A stretch of 64,000 nucleotides of DNA from 20CM-2-55-15 sp963738025 (GCA_963738025.1 CAVTWA010000011.1:706477-770476), one strand, 5' to 3'. Counted from the stretch's first letter, positions 16,319 through 24,431 are shown. The notes: a model not told the origin generated them from the letters alone. A program made the numbers and translations.

Positions 16319-17410
16319 TCAGGTTGCATCGGGCATGCGGATGTAATCGCAGATGAGTTCGCCCATTTCTTTGGTTGAAACGATCCGCTCTTTGATTTTT
16401 TCACGGCCGCTGCGGCTCTTCAGATCGGGAGTTCGATAGCCGCGGCTCAATACTTTCACGATGGCGCGTTCCAGTTTCGTGGCTTCACGAGGAAGTTCGA
16501 GCGAGTGCTCGAGCAACATTGCGGCCGATGAAATGGCGCCCAGCGGATTTGCAATGCTTTTGCCGGCGATGTCCGGAGCGGAGCCATGCACCGGTTCATA
16601 CAGACCGACGGCGCCGCCGATACTTGCGGATGGCAGCAGGCCGAGACTTCCCGCCAGCATCGAAGCCTCATCGCTGAGAATGTCGCCGAACATGTTGTTG
16701 GTGAGAATGACATCGAACTGGGTCGGTTTGGCGATGAGCTGCATCGCGCAATTGTCGACATACATGTTTTGGAACGCGACATCGGGAAACTGCTTCGCGA
16801 TTTCGGTACACGTTCGCCGCCACAGCACCGAGGACTCCAGCACATTCGCTTTATCGACGGATGTGACCCGCCGCCGGCGATGGCGCGCCAGCTTAAAGGC
16901 AACCCGCGCAATACGCGTGACTTCATCGCGGCTGTAGATCTCGGTGTTGAAGGCATGGTCGTCTTCGATGCCCCGCGGCGATCCGAAGTAGATGCCGCCC
17001 AGCAGCTCCCGGACAATAACAAGGTCTACGCCGCGGACCGAATCCCGTCGTAAGGGTGAGCTGTCCACCAGGGCCTCGAAAACGGTGACCGGACGAAGGT
17101 TGGCGTAATTCCCGAGCAGCTTGCGCAAATCGAGAAGGCCGTTTTCACACTTCTTTCCGGGAGGCAGGTGATCGTATTTCGGATCACCGACAGCGCCCAG
17201 GAAAACGGCGTTGGCTTTCAGGCAGAGATCTCGAGTGGCCTGCGGCAGCGGCTCGCCATGACGTTCGATGGCGACGCCTCCGATATCTCCCTCGATGAAT
17301 TCGAATTCGTGGTTGTGCTCACTGGCAATGACTTCCAGAACCCGGCGCGCTTCTCGCAATACTTCCGGGCCTACGCCATCACCGGGCAGCCACGCTATGA
17401 CTGCTTTCAT
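16319..17410 (-). CDS. leuB: 3-isopropylmalate dehydrogenase
   Basis: A 363-residue beta-decarboxylating dehydrogenase: LPGDGVGPEVLREARRVLEV at the start, LRKLLGNYANLRPVTVFEAL (substrate arginines), VIVRELLGGIYFGSPRG, DKANVLESSVLWR, and MFGDILSDEASMLAGSLGLL with the NAD-site GSAPDIAGKSIANPLGAI. It oxidises and decarboxylates 3-isopropylmalate to 2-oxoisocaproate. The start overlaps the 3' end of leuA by 32 nt. A second, more divergent homologue lies at 47016-48065. Confidence 0.97.
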   Translation of the reverse strand: MKAVIAWLPGDGVGPEVLREARRVLEVIASEHNHEFEFIEGDIGGVAIERHGEPLPQATRDLCLKANAVFLGAVGDPKYDHLPPGKKCENGLLDLRKLLGNYANLRPVTVFEALVDSSPLRRDSVRGVDLVIVRELLGGIYFGSPRGIEDDHAFNTEIYSRDEVTRIARVAFKLARHRRRRVTSVDKANVLESSVLWRRTCTEIAKQFPDVAFQNMYVDNCAMQLIAKPTQFDVILTNNMFGDILSDEASMLAGSLGLLPSASIGGAVGLYEPVHGSAPDIAGKSIANPLGAISSAAMLLEHSLELPREATKLERAIVKVLSRGYRTPDLKSRSGREKIKERIVSTKEMGELICDYIRMPDAT

Positions 17411-18542
17411 GAATCGAAATTAAATCCTGATCTTCTACTCTCTTCTTCCGGTCGGCGACTTCCAGAAATTTCACGTAAGCTTTCTCGAGCTGTTCCCGTG
17501 TCAACGTGTAGCCGAGTTCGCGGTAGCGCGCTTCGAGCGCGTGGCGGCCGGAGTGCTTGCCGAGGACAATCATGCTGCGCGGAACGCCGACGCGTTCCGG
17601 GGACATGATTTCGTAGGTTACAGCATTCTTCAGCATACCATCCTGATGGATGCCGGCTTCGTGGGCAAACGCATTCGCGCCGACGATGGCTTTATTGACC
17701 TGGACGTCCTTGCCCGTCAATTCGCAAAGCAACTGGCTCGAGCGATAGAGTTCTTCGGTTTTCACTCCGGTCGTCACGTTGTAATACCGCTTGCGCGTGT
17801 CGAGCGCCATCACGATCTCTTCGAGCGCAGCGTTGCCGGCGCGTTCACCGATACCGTTCAGGGCGCACTCCACCTGCCGGGCCCCGTTTTCAATCGCCGC
17901 CAGACTGTTGGCAACGGCGAGGCCGAGATCGTCATGACAATGCGTGCTGATCGTAATGCGATCCGAATTCTTCAAGCGCTCGCGCAGCGTGCGGATCAAC
18001 TGGCCGTATTCGGCCGGTGTCTGATAGCCCACGGTGTCCGGGACGTTCACGATCGTTGCACCCGCATCAACCACCGCATCGAAAATCGTGCAGAGATAAT
18101 TGATTTCAGTGCGGCCTGCATCTTCAGCCGAAAACTCGACCTCGCCGCAGAGCTTCCGCGCGCGTTCGACGGCCTTTACGGCGATGTCCAATGCCTCGCC
18201 GCGCGTCTTGTTGAATTTGTATTTCAAGTGAATGTCGCTGGTCGCCAGGAATGTATGGATGCGGGGACGAGCGGCGCCTTCCAGCGCCTGCCAGCACTTG
18301 TCGATATCGGCAGGTACGGCGCGCGCAAGGCCGGCGACAGTGACCGTGCGAATTTCGGCGGAGATCTTCTTGACGGCTTCGAAGTCGCCTTCCGACGCGA
18401 TGGGAAATCCGGCTTCGATGATGTCCACCTGCAGCCGTTCGAGCTGGCGCGCCATCCGCAGCTTCTCTTCAACATTCATGCTGAAGCCGGGAGCCTGCTC
18501 CCCATCTCTTAACGTCGTATCGAAGATTGAAATTCGTTCCAT
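17379..18542 (-). CDS. leuA: 2-isopropylmalate synthase, short form without regulatory domain
   Basis: 387 residues from the ATG at 18542, which follows AAGGAGA and the tetR stop. The TIM-barrel catalytic domain is complete: FDTTLRDGEQAPGFSM, the metal ligands in STHCHDDLGLAVANSLAAI, and GNAALEEIVMAL. HEAGIHQDGMLKN and GKHSGRHALEARYRELGY of the linker are also present. It ends right after the linker (LEVADRKKRVEDQDL...), where the usual C-terminal leucine-sensing domain of about 120-130 residues should begin; leuB starts there instead. Loss of that domain normally means loss of leucine feedback inhibition. A longer frame upstream (to 18851) is antisense to tetR coding sense and rejected. Confidence 0.95.
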   Translation of the reverse strand: MERISIFDTTLRDGEQAPGFSMNVEEKLRMARQLERLQVDIIEAGFPIASEGDFEAVKKISAEIRTVTVAGLARAVPADIDKCWQALEGAARPRIHTFLATSDIHLKYKFNKTRGEALDIAVKAVERARKLCGEVEFSAEDAGRTEINYLCTIFDAVVDAGATIVNVPDTVGYQTPAEYGQLIRTLRERLKNSDRITISTHCHDDLGLAVANSLAAIENGARQVECALNGIGERAGNAALEEIVMALDTRKRYYNVTTGVKTEELYRSSQLLCELTGKDVQVNKAIVGANAFAHEAGIHQDGMLKNAVTYEIMSPERVGVPRSMIVLGKHSGRHALEARYRELGYTLTREQLEKAYVKFLEVADRKKRVEDQDLISIHESSHSVAAR

Positions 18543-18553
18543 TCGTTGTCTCC

Positions 18554-19171
18554 TTAATGCGCTGCGGCCTTGACGGCGCGGTGCTCGGCCCAGGCTCCCC
18601 CGAGGATGCCCTGCAAAAATATCTGCTGAAAAGTTTCGACGATTTCTTCGCGCGAGCTCGAACCTGACGGCTTGTACCATTGATACGTCCAGTTCAGCAT
18701 TCCAAGCAGGGCGAAAGCGGCAAGTTTCGGATTCACGTCCTTGACTTCGTATTTCTGGACGACGTCGCCGACGAGCTTCGTCGTCATCCGGACGTATTCC
18801 TTTTTCCGGCGGTTGATTCGCGTCCGGTCGGACGCGGAAAGCGTCTTGCACTCATGCAGCAGGCCCGTGACTTCCAGGTTCCGCTCTTCAAGAACGAGAC
18901 GCAAATGCCGGTCGATCATCGCCTTAAGGCGGTCGAGAGGGTCGGCAATCGAATCCAGCGGCTTCAGAACGTACGATTCGGTGAAATCGAGTCCCGAATC
19001 CAGGACGGTGAAAAGCAAGCTCTCCTTGCTGGATACGTGATGGTAGAGACCGGCCTTGGTGAGCCCTGCCGCCGTTGCGACATCGCTCATCGAGGTATTG
19101 TCGTAGCCTTTGCGGTGAAAGACCTCAGCGGCCACTTCAAACACAGTTTTTTTGGGCTTCTTCGAGTTCAT
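18554..19171 (-). CDS. TetR/AcrR-family regulator heading the leu operon
   Basis: 205 residues: an N-terminal HTH (VFHRKGYDNTSMSDVATAAG, then LTKAGLYHHVSSKESLLFTV) and a helical ligand-binding domain (residues 60-195) of the type seen in regulators of acyl-CoA or fatty acid metabolism. Its stop lies 11 nt before the leuA ATG, and the leuA ribosome binding site overlaps the stop codon, so it is co-transcribed with leuABCD. A perfect palindrome sits at 19177-19200, immediately before its own start, and is the likely operator. TetR control of leucine synthesis is uncommon; the ligand is unknown. Confidence 0.9.
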   Translation of the reverse strand: MNSKKPKKTVFEVAAEVFHRKGYDNTSMSDVATAAGLTKAGLYHHVSSKESLLFTVLDSGLDFTESYVLKPLDSIADPLDRLKAMIDRHLRLVLEERNLEVTGLLHECKTLSASDRTRINRRKKEYVRMTTKLVGDVVQKYEVKDVNPKLAAFALLGMLNWTYQWYKPSGSSSREEIVETFQQIFLQGILGGAWAEHRAVKAAAH

Positions 19172-19176
19172 GAATC

Positions 19177-19200
19177 AACCTACCGACCGATCGGTAGGTT
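19177..19200. promoter_or_regulatory. TetR-type operator
   Basis: AACCTACCGA and TCGGTAGGTT form perfect 10-bp inverted arms around a 4-bp centre (CCGA), ending 6 bp before the tetR start codon. Length and symmetry match TetR-family sites. As it lies so close to the ATG, the transcript probably has a very short leader, and binding would block the promoter of tetR-leuABCD. Confidence 0.8.
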
Positions 19201-19230
19201 AATCGAAGAAGGAGGTCGAGGTCAAGGGAA

Positions 19231-19309
19231 GGAATGAATAAGCCACGAATTGAACGAATTAAACGAATTGAATTCGTTAAATTCGTTCAATTCGTGGCTT
19301 ATTCATTCC
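19231..19309. repeat. Long palindromic repeat, copy 1 (79 bp)
   Basis: The stretch is almost perfectly self-complementary from GGAATGAATAAGCC to GGCTTATTCATTCC; only three positions, two of them an A facing an A near the centre, break symmetry. Both arms consist of 9-bp steps of the form ACGAATTGA/ACGAATTAA. It lies between tetR and the MOSC gene and contains the MOSC stop codon. Its 65-bp core is identical to copy 2. Confidence 0.95.
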
Positions 19310-19941
19310 CCCAGGAGCGAGTGAAAATGCTCACGCCAGGATTGCGCCAGTCCCCGGGCGGACAGAGCGTGCTCGATCTGCGCACGGCCGGGTCTCTTTT
19401 CTATATAGAGGTCCGTGATCTCACGAATCGTAACTCGATGCGGCTCCCGCTTGACCGGAACGATGGCATCGCCGGCCTCGAGGACGCCCTCTTGAAGGAC
19501 CCGGAAGTAAAATCCGGTCCGGCGGCTATGAAGAAAGCGCTTGATGATGTCGTCGCGTTGAAATTTTGCCGCGAGTTTGAAACAGGGCAGGCGTGGCTGC
19601 GTGACCTCGAACACGGCCGTGCCGATTCCCAGCTGATCCCCGATACTGAGGCTCTCTTCGTCCAGACCTTCGACGGTCAGGTTCTCGCCAAATGCTCCCC
19701 ATGGCAAGTCCTCGCCAAGTTCCTGCTGCCAGAACGGATAGTGCTCGGACGGATAGGCATAAACGGCCTTGTCCACCCCGCCATGGACCGCCAGATTCGC
19801 CTGGCGATCGCCGTCGAGATTCAGGGTGCGGACCCGCACCGGTCCGGTTACTGGCGTTTTGAATATTCCCGTCGCCACCATCCGGTCGCCGATTGGCACT
19901 TCCCGGGGTAGCCCGACATTCAGGGAAATCAGCTTGAGCAT
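19303..19941 (-). CDS. MOSC-domain protein (YiiM-like)
   Basis: A 212-residue MOSC protein with the sequence of motifs seen in YiiM: VRVRTLNLDGDRQANLAVHG, KAVYAYPSEHYPFWQQELG, GAFGENLTVEGLDE, and the Cys-containing FEVTQPRLPCFKLAAKFQ. MOSC domains handle sulfur delivery or molybdenum-cofactor-dependent chemistry; YiiM-type proteins reduce N-hydroxylated compounds. The gene is closely bracketed by two identical palindromic repeats (19231-19309, 19950-20014), and its stop codon lies in the first. Confidence 0.9.
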   Translation of the reverse strand: MLKLISLNVGLPREVPIGDRMVATGIFKTPVTGPVRVRTLNLDGDRQANLAVHGGVDKAVYAYPSEHYPFWQQELGEDLPWGAFGENLTVEGLDEESLSIGDQLGIGTAVFEVTQPRLPCFKLAAKFQRDDIIKRFLHSRRTGFYFRVLQEGVLEAGDAIVPVKREPHRVTIREITDLYIEKRPGRAQIEHALSARGLAQSWREHFHSLLGE

Positions 19942-19949
19942 GGAAAATA

Positions 19950-20014
19950 ATAAGCCACGAATTGAACGAATTAAACGAATTGAATTCGTTAAATTCGTTC
20001 AATTCGTGGCTTAT
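19950..20014. repeat. Long palindromic repeat, copy 2 (65 bp)
   Basis: Arms begin ATAAGCCACGAATTGAACG and end with the complementary CGTTCAATTCGTGGCTTAT. The 65 bp are identical to the core of copy 1 on the other side of the MOSC gene. It lies just upstream of the MOSC start and about 10 bp from the promoter of the sigma-factor gene. Confidence 0.95.
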
Positions 20015-20024
20015 CCCTCCCCCA

Positions 20025-20050
20025 TGCAACTTTCACCCGGGTGACCCGTA
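20025..20050 (+). promoter_or_regulatory. Candidate ECF promoter with palindromic spacer
   Basis: TGCAAC (20025-20030) and CGTA (20047-20050) are separated by 16 bp and resemble ECF-type -35 and -10 elements, 20 bp before the sigma-factor ATG; AGGA (20061) is the ribosome binding site. The spacer holds the perfect 12-bp palindrome TCACCCGGGTGA (20033-20044). This fits autoregulation by the encoded sigma factor, with a possible further repressor. Inference from sequence only. Confidence 0.45.
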
Positions 20051-20069
20051 ATGCAATGATAGGAACGTC

Positions 20070-20609
20070 ATGCACGCGCCGGTGGAACCACATACGCCAT
20101 CTGAACACGACTTTGCGGACCTGTATAAAACGCACTACCGCCGCGTTTTCGGTTTGTGCCGATATTTATTGAACTCGTTCGATGCAGCGGAAGATGCGAC
20201 GCACGAGGTTTTTCTCAAGGCGCAGCGAAAGCTCGCCACGTATGACCCGTCGCTTCCCTTCTCGAGCTGGTTGTCGGGCATTGCCACGAATCATTGCATC
20301 GATCTGCTCCGCCGGAAGGGTACGGAGAAGCGGATCTTCGACCCGGGCGCCAGCGATATGGCAGAGGCGGCTCCGGCAGCCACGGTCAGTCCTTTGAATG
20401 AACTGATGGCGGCCGAACGCGGTCACGATGTCCGGCATGCACTAAGCCAGCTGCCGGAAAAATACCGCGTTCCGCTTGTATTGGCCTACTACAACGAAAT
20501 GAGCTATGACGAGATCGGTGCGACGCTCGGATTGGGCCGCAATCACGTTGCAACTCTGATTTTTCGAGGCAAGCAACAGTTGCGGGAAAAGCTGAAGAAG
20601 GAGAATTGA
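20070..20609 (+). CDS. ECF RNA polymerase sigma factor
   Basis: 179 residues. Region 2 spans about residues 14-85 (FADLYKTHYRRVFGLCRYLL, DAAEDATHEVFLKAQRKLAT, FSSWLSGIATNHCIDLLRRK). Region 4 spans about 115-170 (ALSQLPEKYRVPLVLAYYNE, then MSYDEIGATLGLGRNHVATL). It is followed after 1 nt by a membrane protein with a zinc-binding anti-sigma domain, which probably holds it inactive. Signal unknown; envelope stress is a reasonable guess given the partner. Confidence 0.95.
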   Translation: MHAPVEPHTPSEHDFADLYKTHYRRVFGLCRYLLNSFDAAEDATHEVFLKAQRKLATYDPSLPFSSWLSGIATNHCIDLLRRKGTEKRIFDPGASDMAEAAPAATVSPLNELMAAERGHDVRHALSQLPEKYRVPLVLAYYNEMSYDEIGATLGLGRNHVATLIFRGKQQLREKLKKEN

Positions 20610-20610
20610 A

Positions 20611-22236
20611 GTGTCCTGCCTGACCGAATTGAAATGCTCCATCTACGCCGACGGCGAATTGCCGGAGGCCGAGGCGCTCGAGGTGTCCCGGCATCTCGCC
20701 TCTTGTGGAGCGTGCCGCCACCTGGTCGATGTCTTGCGTGTCGAGCGAAACGTACTGACCGAATGCCTGAGTATGACCGACTTCGTTGAATTCGAACTGG
20801 AAGACGAAGTCCTCGCCGCACCGCAGGCCCACAACCTCAGCATTACGACATTTGCGGCATTCGTTCTGGCAATGGCGGTTCTGCTTCGGCCGGTTTTCGC
20901 GGCTCTCGAACAGATCCAGCTGCCATTGAGCGCTTCGGCCCAATTCAATCTGATTGTCGATGCCGTCATGTACGGCATCCCGGCCATGATTGCTTCAATC
21001 ACTGCGTTTCTGAATATTGCAAGCTGGGTGGTGATTGCCGGCGTCGCCTGCTTTGGCCTGTTCGTTCTTTTTCGACGTTCTCCGGTCGTCAGCACGCTAC
21101 TCAGTTTATTGGCCCTGTTGACCGTCTTTTCACCGTGGAGCTATGGCATCGATGTGCGCCGTGGCGAAAAACCTGTGAATGTACCGGCCGGCGAAACAAT
21201 CGACGACACGCTCGTCGCTATGGGGGATACTTCGGTCGATATCGACGGAACCGTCAACGGCGACGTGATCGCGCTCGGCCGTGACGTGCGTGTGAAAGGA
21301 ACGGTCAAAGGCAACCTGATTTCATTTGCGGAGCGTACCGAAATCGATGGAAGGGTGGAAGGAAGCGTCCTCGGAACTGGGGGTTCTGTTGAAATCCGCG
21401 GTCAGGTTGGACGTAATTTATACGGAGTCGCCGGAAACGTCAGCCTCGAAGCCGAAGGCCGAATCGACGGAAACGCCGCTATGTTCGCCGGAGAAGCCGC
21501 CATCGCCGGCGCTGTCGGAAAAGATTTGACCGCATATTCCGCGCGGTCGACGGGTTGGGGGCCGTTCACCCGCGGCCTGTTCTCCCGCGGCGGCGTCATC
21601 CAGGTCCTGTCGCATGCGCGCATCGGACGAAACCTTTCCCTCAAGGTGGACGAACAGACAAACGCCGTCATCGATACGGCCGCGATGATCGGCGGAACAT
21701 CGCATGTTCAGGTAAACCCCGTCGCGCCGAGCCGTTATGCGACCGCATCATTTTACGTCTGGCAAACAATCTGGCTGGTTGGTGCTTTCCTGACGGGCTT
21801 GATTCTGCTTCGGCTGGTACCGGCGTTGTCACGACCTCGGCTGGAAACGGCGCAGGAACTTCTCATGGCCGGCGGAGTCGGCTTCATCGCAACCGTTGCC
21901 CCACCTCTCGCTGCGGTCATCGCCGGTCTCACGCTGGTTGGCCTGCCCTTGGGATTGATGACAATGGGCCTGTGGGGCGCCGCCGTTTATCTCTCAAAAA
22001 TCGTCATCGCGGCATTTCTCGGCCGTTCACTGTTGGCCGACAGCAGAACCGGGCCGGCCACGGCACTGGTCCTGCTATGTGGCCTGGTTCCCGTCTTCGT
22101 CGCCACCAATCTTCCTTTTGTCGGTGGAATCGTCAATTTCCTGCTGATTGTGCTTGGTATGGGAGGAATGGCGATGACGCTCTATCGCATGCGGCGCGGC
22201 AATCCATCAAGCGGCGTGCCGGCGTTCAGCGCCTAA
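20611..22236 (+). CDS. Anti-sigma (zf-HC2) fused to polymer-forming membrane protein
   Basis: 541 residues from a GTG at 20611, with AAGGAGAA inside the end of the sigma gene. Residues 1-45 are a zf-HC2 anti-sigma module (Cys9, and H28xxxC32xxC35 in RHLASCGAC). Hydrophobic segments follow at about 77-98 and 110-180. Residues 195-330 show the regular beta-helix pattern of bactofilin-like polymer-forming domains (DTSVDIDGTVNGDVIALGRD, VKGTVKGNLISFAE). Further membrane segments lie at about 375-400 and 420-525. It is probably the membrane partner that holds the ECF factor inactive; the polymer-forming part may anchor it to an envelope scaffold or sense one. Confidence 0.85.
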   Translation: MSCLTELKCSIYADGELPEAEALEVSRHLASCGACRHLVDVLRVERNVLTECLSMTDFVEFELEDEVLAAPQAHNLSITTFAAFVLAMAVLLRPVFAALEQIQLPLSASAQFNLIVDAVMYGIPAMIASITAFLNIASWVVIAGVACFGLFVLFRRSPVVSTLLSLLALLTVFSPWSYGIDVRRGEKPVNVPAGETIDDTLVAMGDTSVDIDGTVNGDVIALGRDVRVKGTVKGNLISFAERTEIDGRVEGSVLGTGGSVEIRGQVGRNLYGVAGNVSLEAEGRIDGNAAMFAGEAAIAGAVGKDLTAYSARSTGWGPFTRGLFSRGGVIQVLSHARIGRNLSLKVDEQTNAVIDTAAMIGGTSHVQVNPVAPSRYATASFYVWQTIWLVGAFLTGLILLRLVPALSRPRLETAQELLMAGGVGFIATVAPPLAAVIAGLTLVGLPLGLMTMGLWGAAVYLSKIVIAAFLGRSLLADSRTGPATALVLLCGLVPVFVATNLPFVGGIVNFLLIVLGMGGMAMTLYRMRRGNPSSGVPAFSA

Positions 22237-23478
22237 AATTTCGTCGGCAGCGCGGTAACCTGTCGCGATGGCGCCATGGACGGTCGCCGAAGCTCCTTCG
22301 GTATTTGTCGCTTCACCGGCAAAGAACAAGGTGCCCTCGACGGGTTCTGCCAGAGTAATCGGAGCTATGATCGCGCCCGCCGGAACGTAACTGTATGCGC
22401 CCAACGAGAACTCGTCCTCCTGCCAGTCCTTGACTACCGCAGCGCGTATGCGGCTTTCGAGGGCTGCCGGTGTCATCTTCAAGGCGTCAGCCAACGATTG
22501 GATCGCCGCATCGAAAATGAAGGGGGTACCCTTTGAAGCCAGCTGGTCTGCGGGCGGACCGCCTGCCCAGCCGATCAGGATTGGTGTGACCACAGGGCGT
22601 GTTGTCCACCAGGTAGGCACCTGTTGATCGCGGGCGTGAATGAAACTCGCACTGGTAACTCCACGTTCCTCCCAGACAGGGGAATCAAAACCCAGAATGA
22701 TTTTCACCACGTGACCCATAGCCAGTGCATTCGCGGCGGATTCTTTTTCTGGCAAAGCAGGAGTAAAACGAACGCGCCCGGATTGAAGTATTCCGAGCGG
22801 AAGCGTCACGATCGCCCGATCTGCAACGAAACCGCCCGCCCGGACGCGACCGGCCGTCCACTCGATTTCATCGACCGGCGTATTTAATCGCAGATCCACC
22901 AGGTTGCGATCGAACCGGCTCAACGAACGAACAACCTGGTCGAGTCCGGCCAGTATACGAAACTGCGTGTCGCCTGAAATGCGATCGGCGGTGTCCTGGG
23001 CCTGGGCAAGAAACTGCATGCCGATGCGATCGGAGCGGGCAGCGTTAAAGCCTTCCACGAATTCGACGGCGATCGCTTTGGTTTCGACATCCAGCTTCAG
23101 ATCGTTGATGAAGTCGCTGAAGGACTGGTCGGGATAGGTTTTGCCATGCTTGATCTTCCTGGCCACTTTTTCCCATCGGGGCCAGAAGTCGTTGCACGTT
23201 TTCAATACATGATCCTGCGAACACCAGTCGTCCCCTTCAAGCGAGCCCGTAATCAGGTTCTCCGATCGCACGATGTCCCAGATCTCCCTCGGTTTCCCAT
23301 GTGAGAATTCTGCACCCACTTCGATGGGCACTCGAAAGCGCGAATCCCTCACGGTGTGAATGCGGCCGCCGATTCTGTCGCGCGCCTCGAGGATTGTGAC
23401 GTGGGCTCCCGCCGATGACAGCTTTTTCGCCGCTGCGAGTCCGGCTACACCTGCGCCGATAACGATGACTGATGGCAT
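22207..23478 (-). CDS. Flavin amine oxidase family protein
   Basis: 423 residues starting at 23478 (MPSVIVIGAGVAGLAAAKKL), chosen because GGAGAGGAG lies 6 nt upstream; the frame extends 68 codons further without support. It has the Rossmann FAD motif GAGVAGL, LEARDRIGGRIHTV, the mid-protein VDEIEW...IVTLPLGILQ, and the C-terminal FAD loop LFFAGEATNTEGASATVHGA. This is the monoamine/polyamine oxidase layout. It lacks a signal peptide, so it is cytoplasmic. Substrate unknown. Its 3' end overlaps the convergent anti-sigma gene by 30 bp. Confidence 0.9.
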   Translation of the reverse strand: MPSVIVIGAGVAGLAAAKKLSSAGAHVTILEARDRIGGRIHTVRDSRFRVPIEVGAEFSHGKPREIWDIVRSENLITGSLEGDDWCSQDHVLKTCNDFWPRWEKVARKIKHGKTYPDQSFSDFINDLKLDVETKAIAVEFVEGFNAARSDRIGMQFLAQAQDTADRISGDTQFRILAGLDQVVRSLSRFDRNLVDLRLNTPVDEIEWTAGRVRAGGFVADRAIVTLPLGILQSGRVRFTPALPEKESAANALAMGHVVKIILGFDSPVWEERGVTSASFIHARDQQVPTWWTTRPVVTPILIGWAGGPPADQLASKGTPFIFDAAIQSLADALKMTPAALESRIRAAVVKDWQEDEFSLGAYSYVPAGAIIAPITLAEPVEGTLFFAGEATNTEGASATVHGAIATGYRAADEILGAERRHAA

Positions 23479-23521
23479 GAGAAACTCCTCTCCGGTATTA
23501 GACGCGCTATAATGGCGCGCC

Positions 23522-23953
23522 GTGAAAATCTTGCTTCCATTGCTACTCCTCGTCGCCGTCCTGAGCGGATGCGGCGGCAATTCGCCAACGATGCAGAGCG
23601 GATCCAGTGCCTCGGCCGGACAGGCTCCAAATGCTAAACCGCCTGATGAGGCGGCCGCCCTGGATGCGATCGCAAAAATCAACGATGCGCAAACGAACTA
23701 CTTCCGCCGGAATCGACGCTACGCCATCAGCCTCGACGAACTGGTCGATGCGCATCTCTTGAATAGCGTCCCGAGCGCCTCGCAGACCGGCTACGACTTG
23801 AGCTTGCGACCGGCCGCAGATGCGCAGACATACAAACTCGCTGTCAATCCGACTGCCGCTGCTGCAACAGCCCGGCACTTTTTCAGCGATGAGTCTGGTG
23901 CTGTCCGGGCGGAGACCGGAAAAGACGCCACCACCGACAGCCCTAAAATCTGA
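23522..23953 (+). CDS. Small lipoprotein with pilin-like domain
   Basis: 143 residues from GTG 23522, with a lipoprotein signal peptide (LLLLVAVLSGC, Cys at residue 17). A Ser/Ala-rich linker leads to a short domain starting AIAKINDAQTNYFRRNRRYA, which resembles the helix and loop found in type IV pilin-like or secretion-associated proteins (a 'Y...N..YA.SLDEL' pattern). It is divergent from the amine oxidase gene, 43 bp away. Function unknown, located in the envelope. Confidence 0.75.
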   Translation: MKILLPLLLLVAVLSGCGGNSPTMQSGSSASAGQAPNAKPPDEAAALDAIAKINDAQTNYFRRNRRYAISLDELVDAHLLNSVPSASQTGYDLSLRPAADAQTYKLAVNPTAAAATARHFFSDESGAVRAETGKDATTDSPKI

Positions 23954-24027
23954 ACGCCGGACCACTTCTGACCGTCCGCCATTTCATGATGCAGCGCATA
24001 TCTAGAATTGGTGTCGAGGGAGGGTCC

Positions 24028-24198
24028 ATGAAAAGTCTCAAATCGAAGACGTCCGCTTCAACTGCGCAACCGGTCTGGTGCAATCATTGCCGCATTCGCA
24101 TCGCGCCGTATGAATTCAGGACCACTTATCATGCCAAGCACTACCACCGCGATTGTTATACAAAGTTGTCGCACGCCAACAAGAGCGGCAAAAACTGA
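24028..24198 (+). CDS. Small zinc-finger-like protein, 56 aa
   Basis: Starts at the ATG at 24028, after GGGAGGG. A basic Ser/Thr-rich start is followed by WCNHCRIRIAPYEFRTTYHA and KHYHRDCYTKLSH, a Cys2...His/His-Cys set that could hold one zinc ion, similar to LIM-like or LSD1-like ribbons. The frame extends 14 codons upstream without a ribosome binding site. Function unknown; nucleic-acid or protein binding is possible. Confidence 0.65.
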   Translation: MKSLKSKTSASTAQPVWCNHCRIRIAPYEFRTTYHAKHYHRDCYTKLSHANKSGKN

Positions 24199-24199
24199 A

Positions 24200-24260
24200 C
24201 TGTAGGGGCGGTCTGCGACCGCCCATCTTCTGAAAGCGCGGTCATAGACCGCGCCTACAG
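24200..24260. repeat. REP-like palindromic repeat (GCGGTC type)
   Basis: CTGTAGG at the left pairs with CCTACAG at the right, and each half carries its own small dyad (GGGCGGTC/GACCGCCC and GCGCGGTC/GACCGCGC). Halves of this element recur near 30757 and 39418 next to the CCCCGCCTAA hairpins. It lies downstream of the small zinc-finger gene, where it may act as a terminator or transcript-stabilising structure. Confidence 0.8.
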
Positions 24261-24293
24261 GCAAATGGCGGACGAATTGCACGGTGTTTCGGC

Positions 24294-24431
24294 ATGAGTG
24301 AACAGATGCGTAAACCGAATCCGCAACCGCCCGAACCAGTCCCCGATCCGCAACCCCAACCGGCACCTGCTCCGACCCCTCGTCCGGAACCGGCGCCCGT
24401 CCCGCAGACGCCGATCCCGAATGCCGGCTAA
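24294..24431 (+). CDS. Proline-rich 45-aa peptide, uncertain
   Basis: An ATG at 24294 opens a frame that is mostly Pro, Gln, Glu, Ala and Thr (KPNPQPPEPVPDPQPQPAPA). It has no strong ribosome binding site and ends convergent with the DUF4142 gene, overlapping its stop. It could be a short secretable peptide or chance; composition alone is not decisive. Confidence 0.3.
   Translation: MSEQMRKPNPQPPEPVPDPQPQPAPAPTPRPEPAPVPQTPIPNAG

Noticed and set aside
17541..18512. Long plus-strand frame opposite leuA (323 codons)
   Set aside because: Antisense shadow of leuA without ribosome binding site or recognisable domain.
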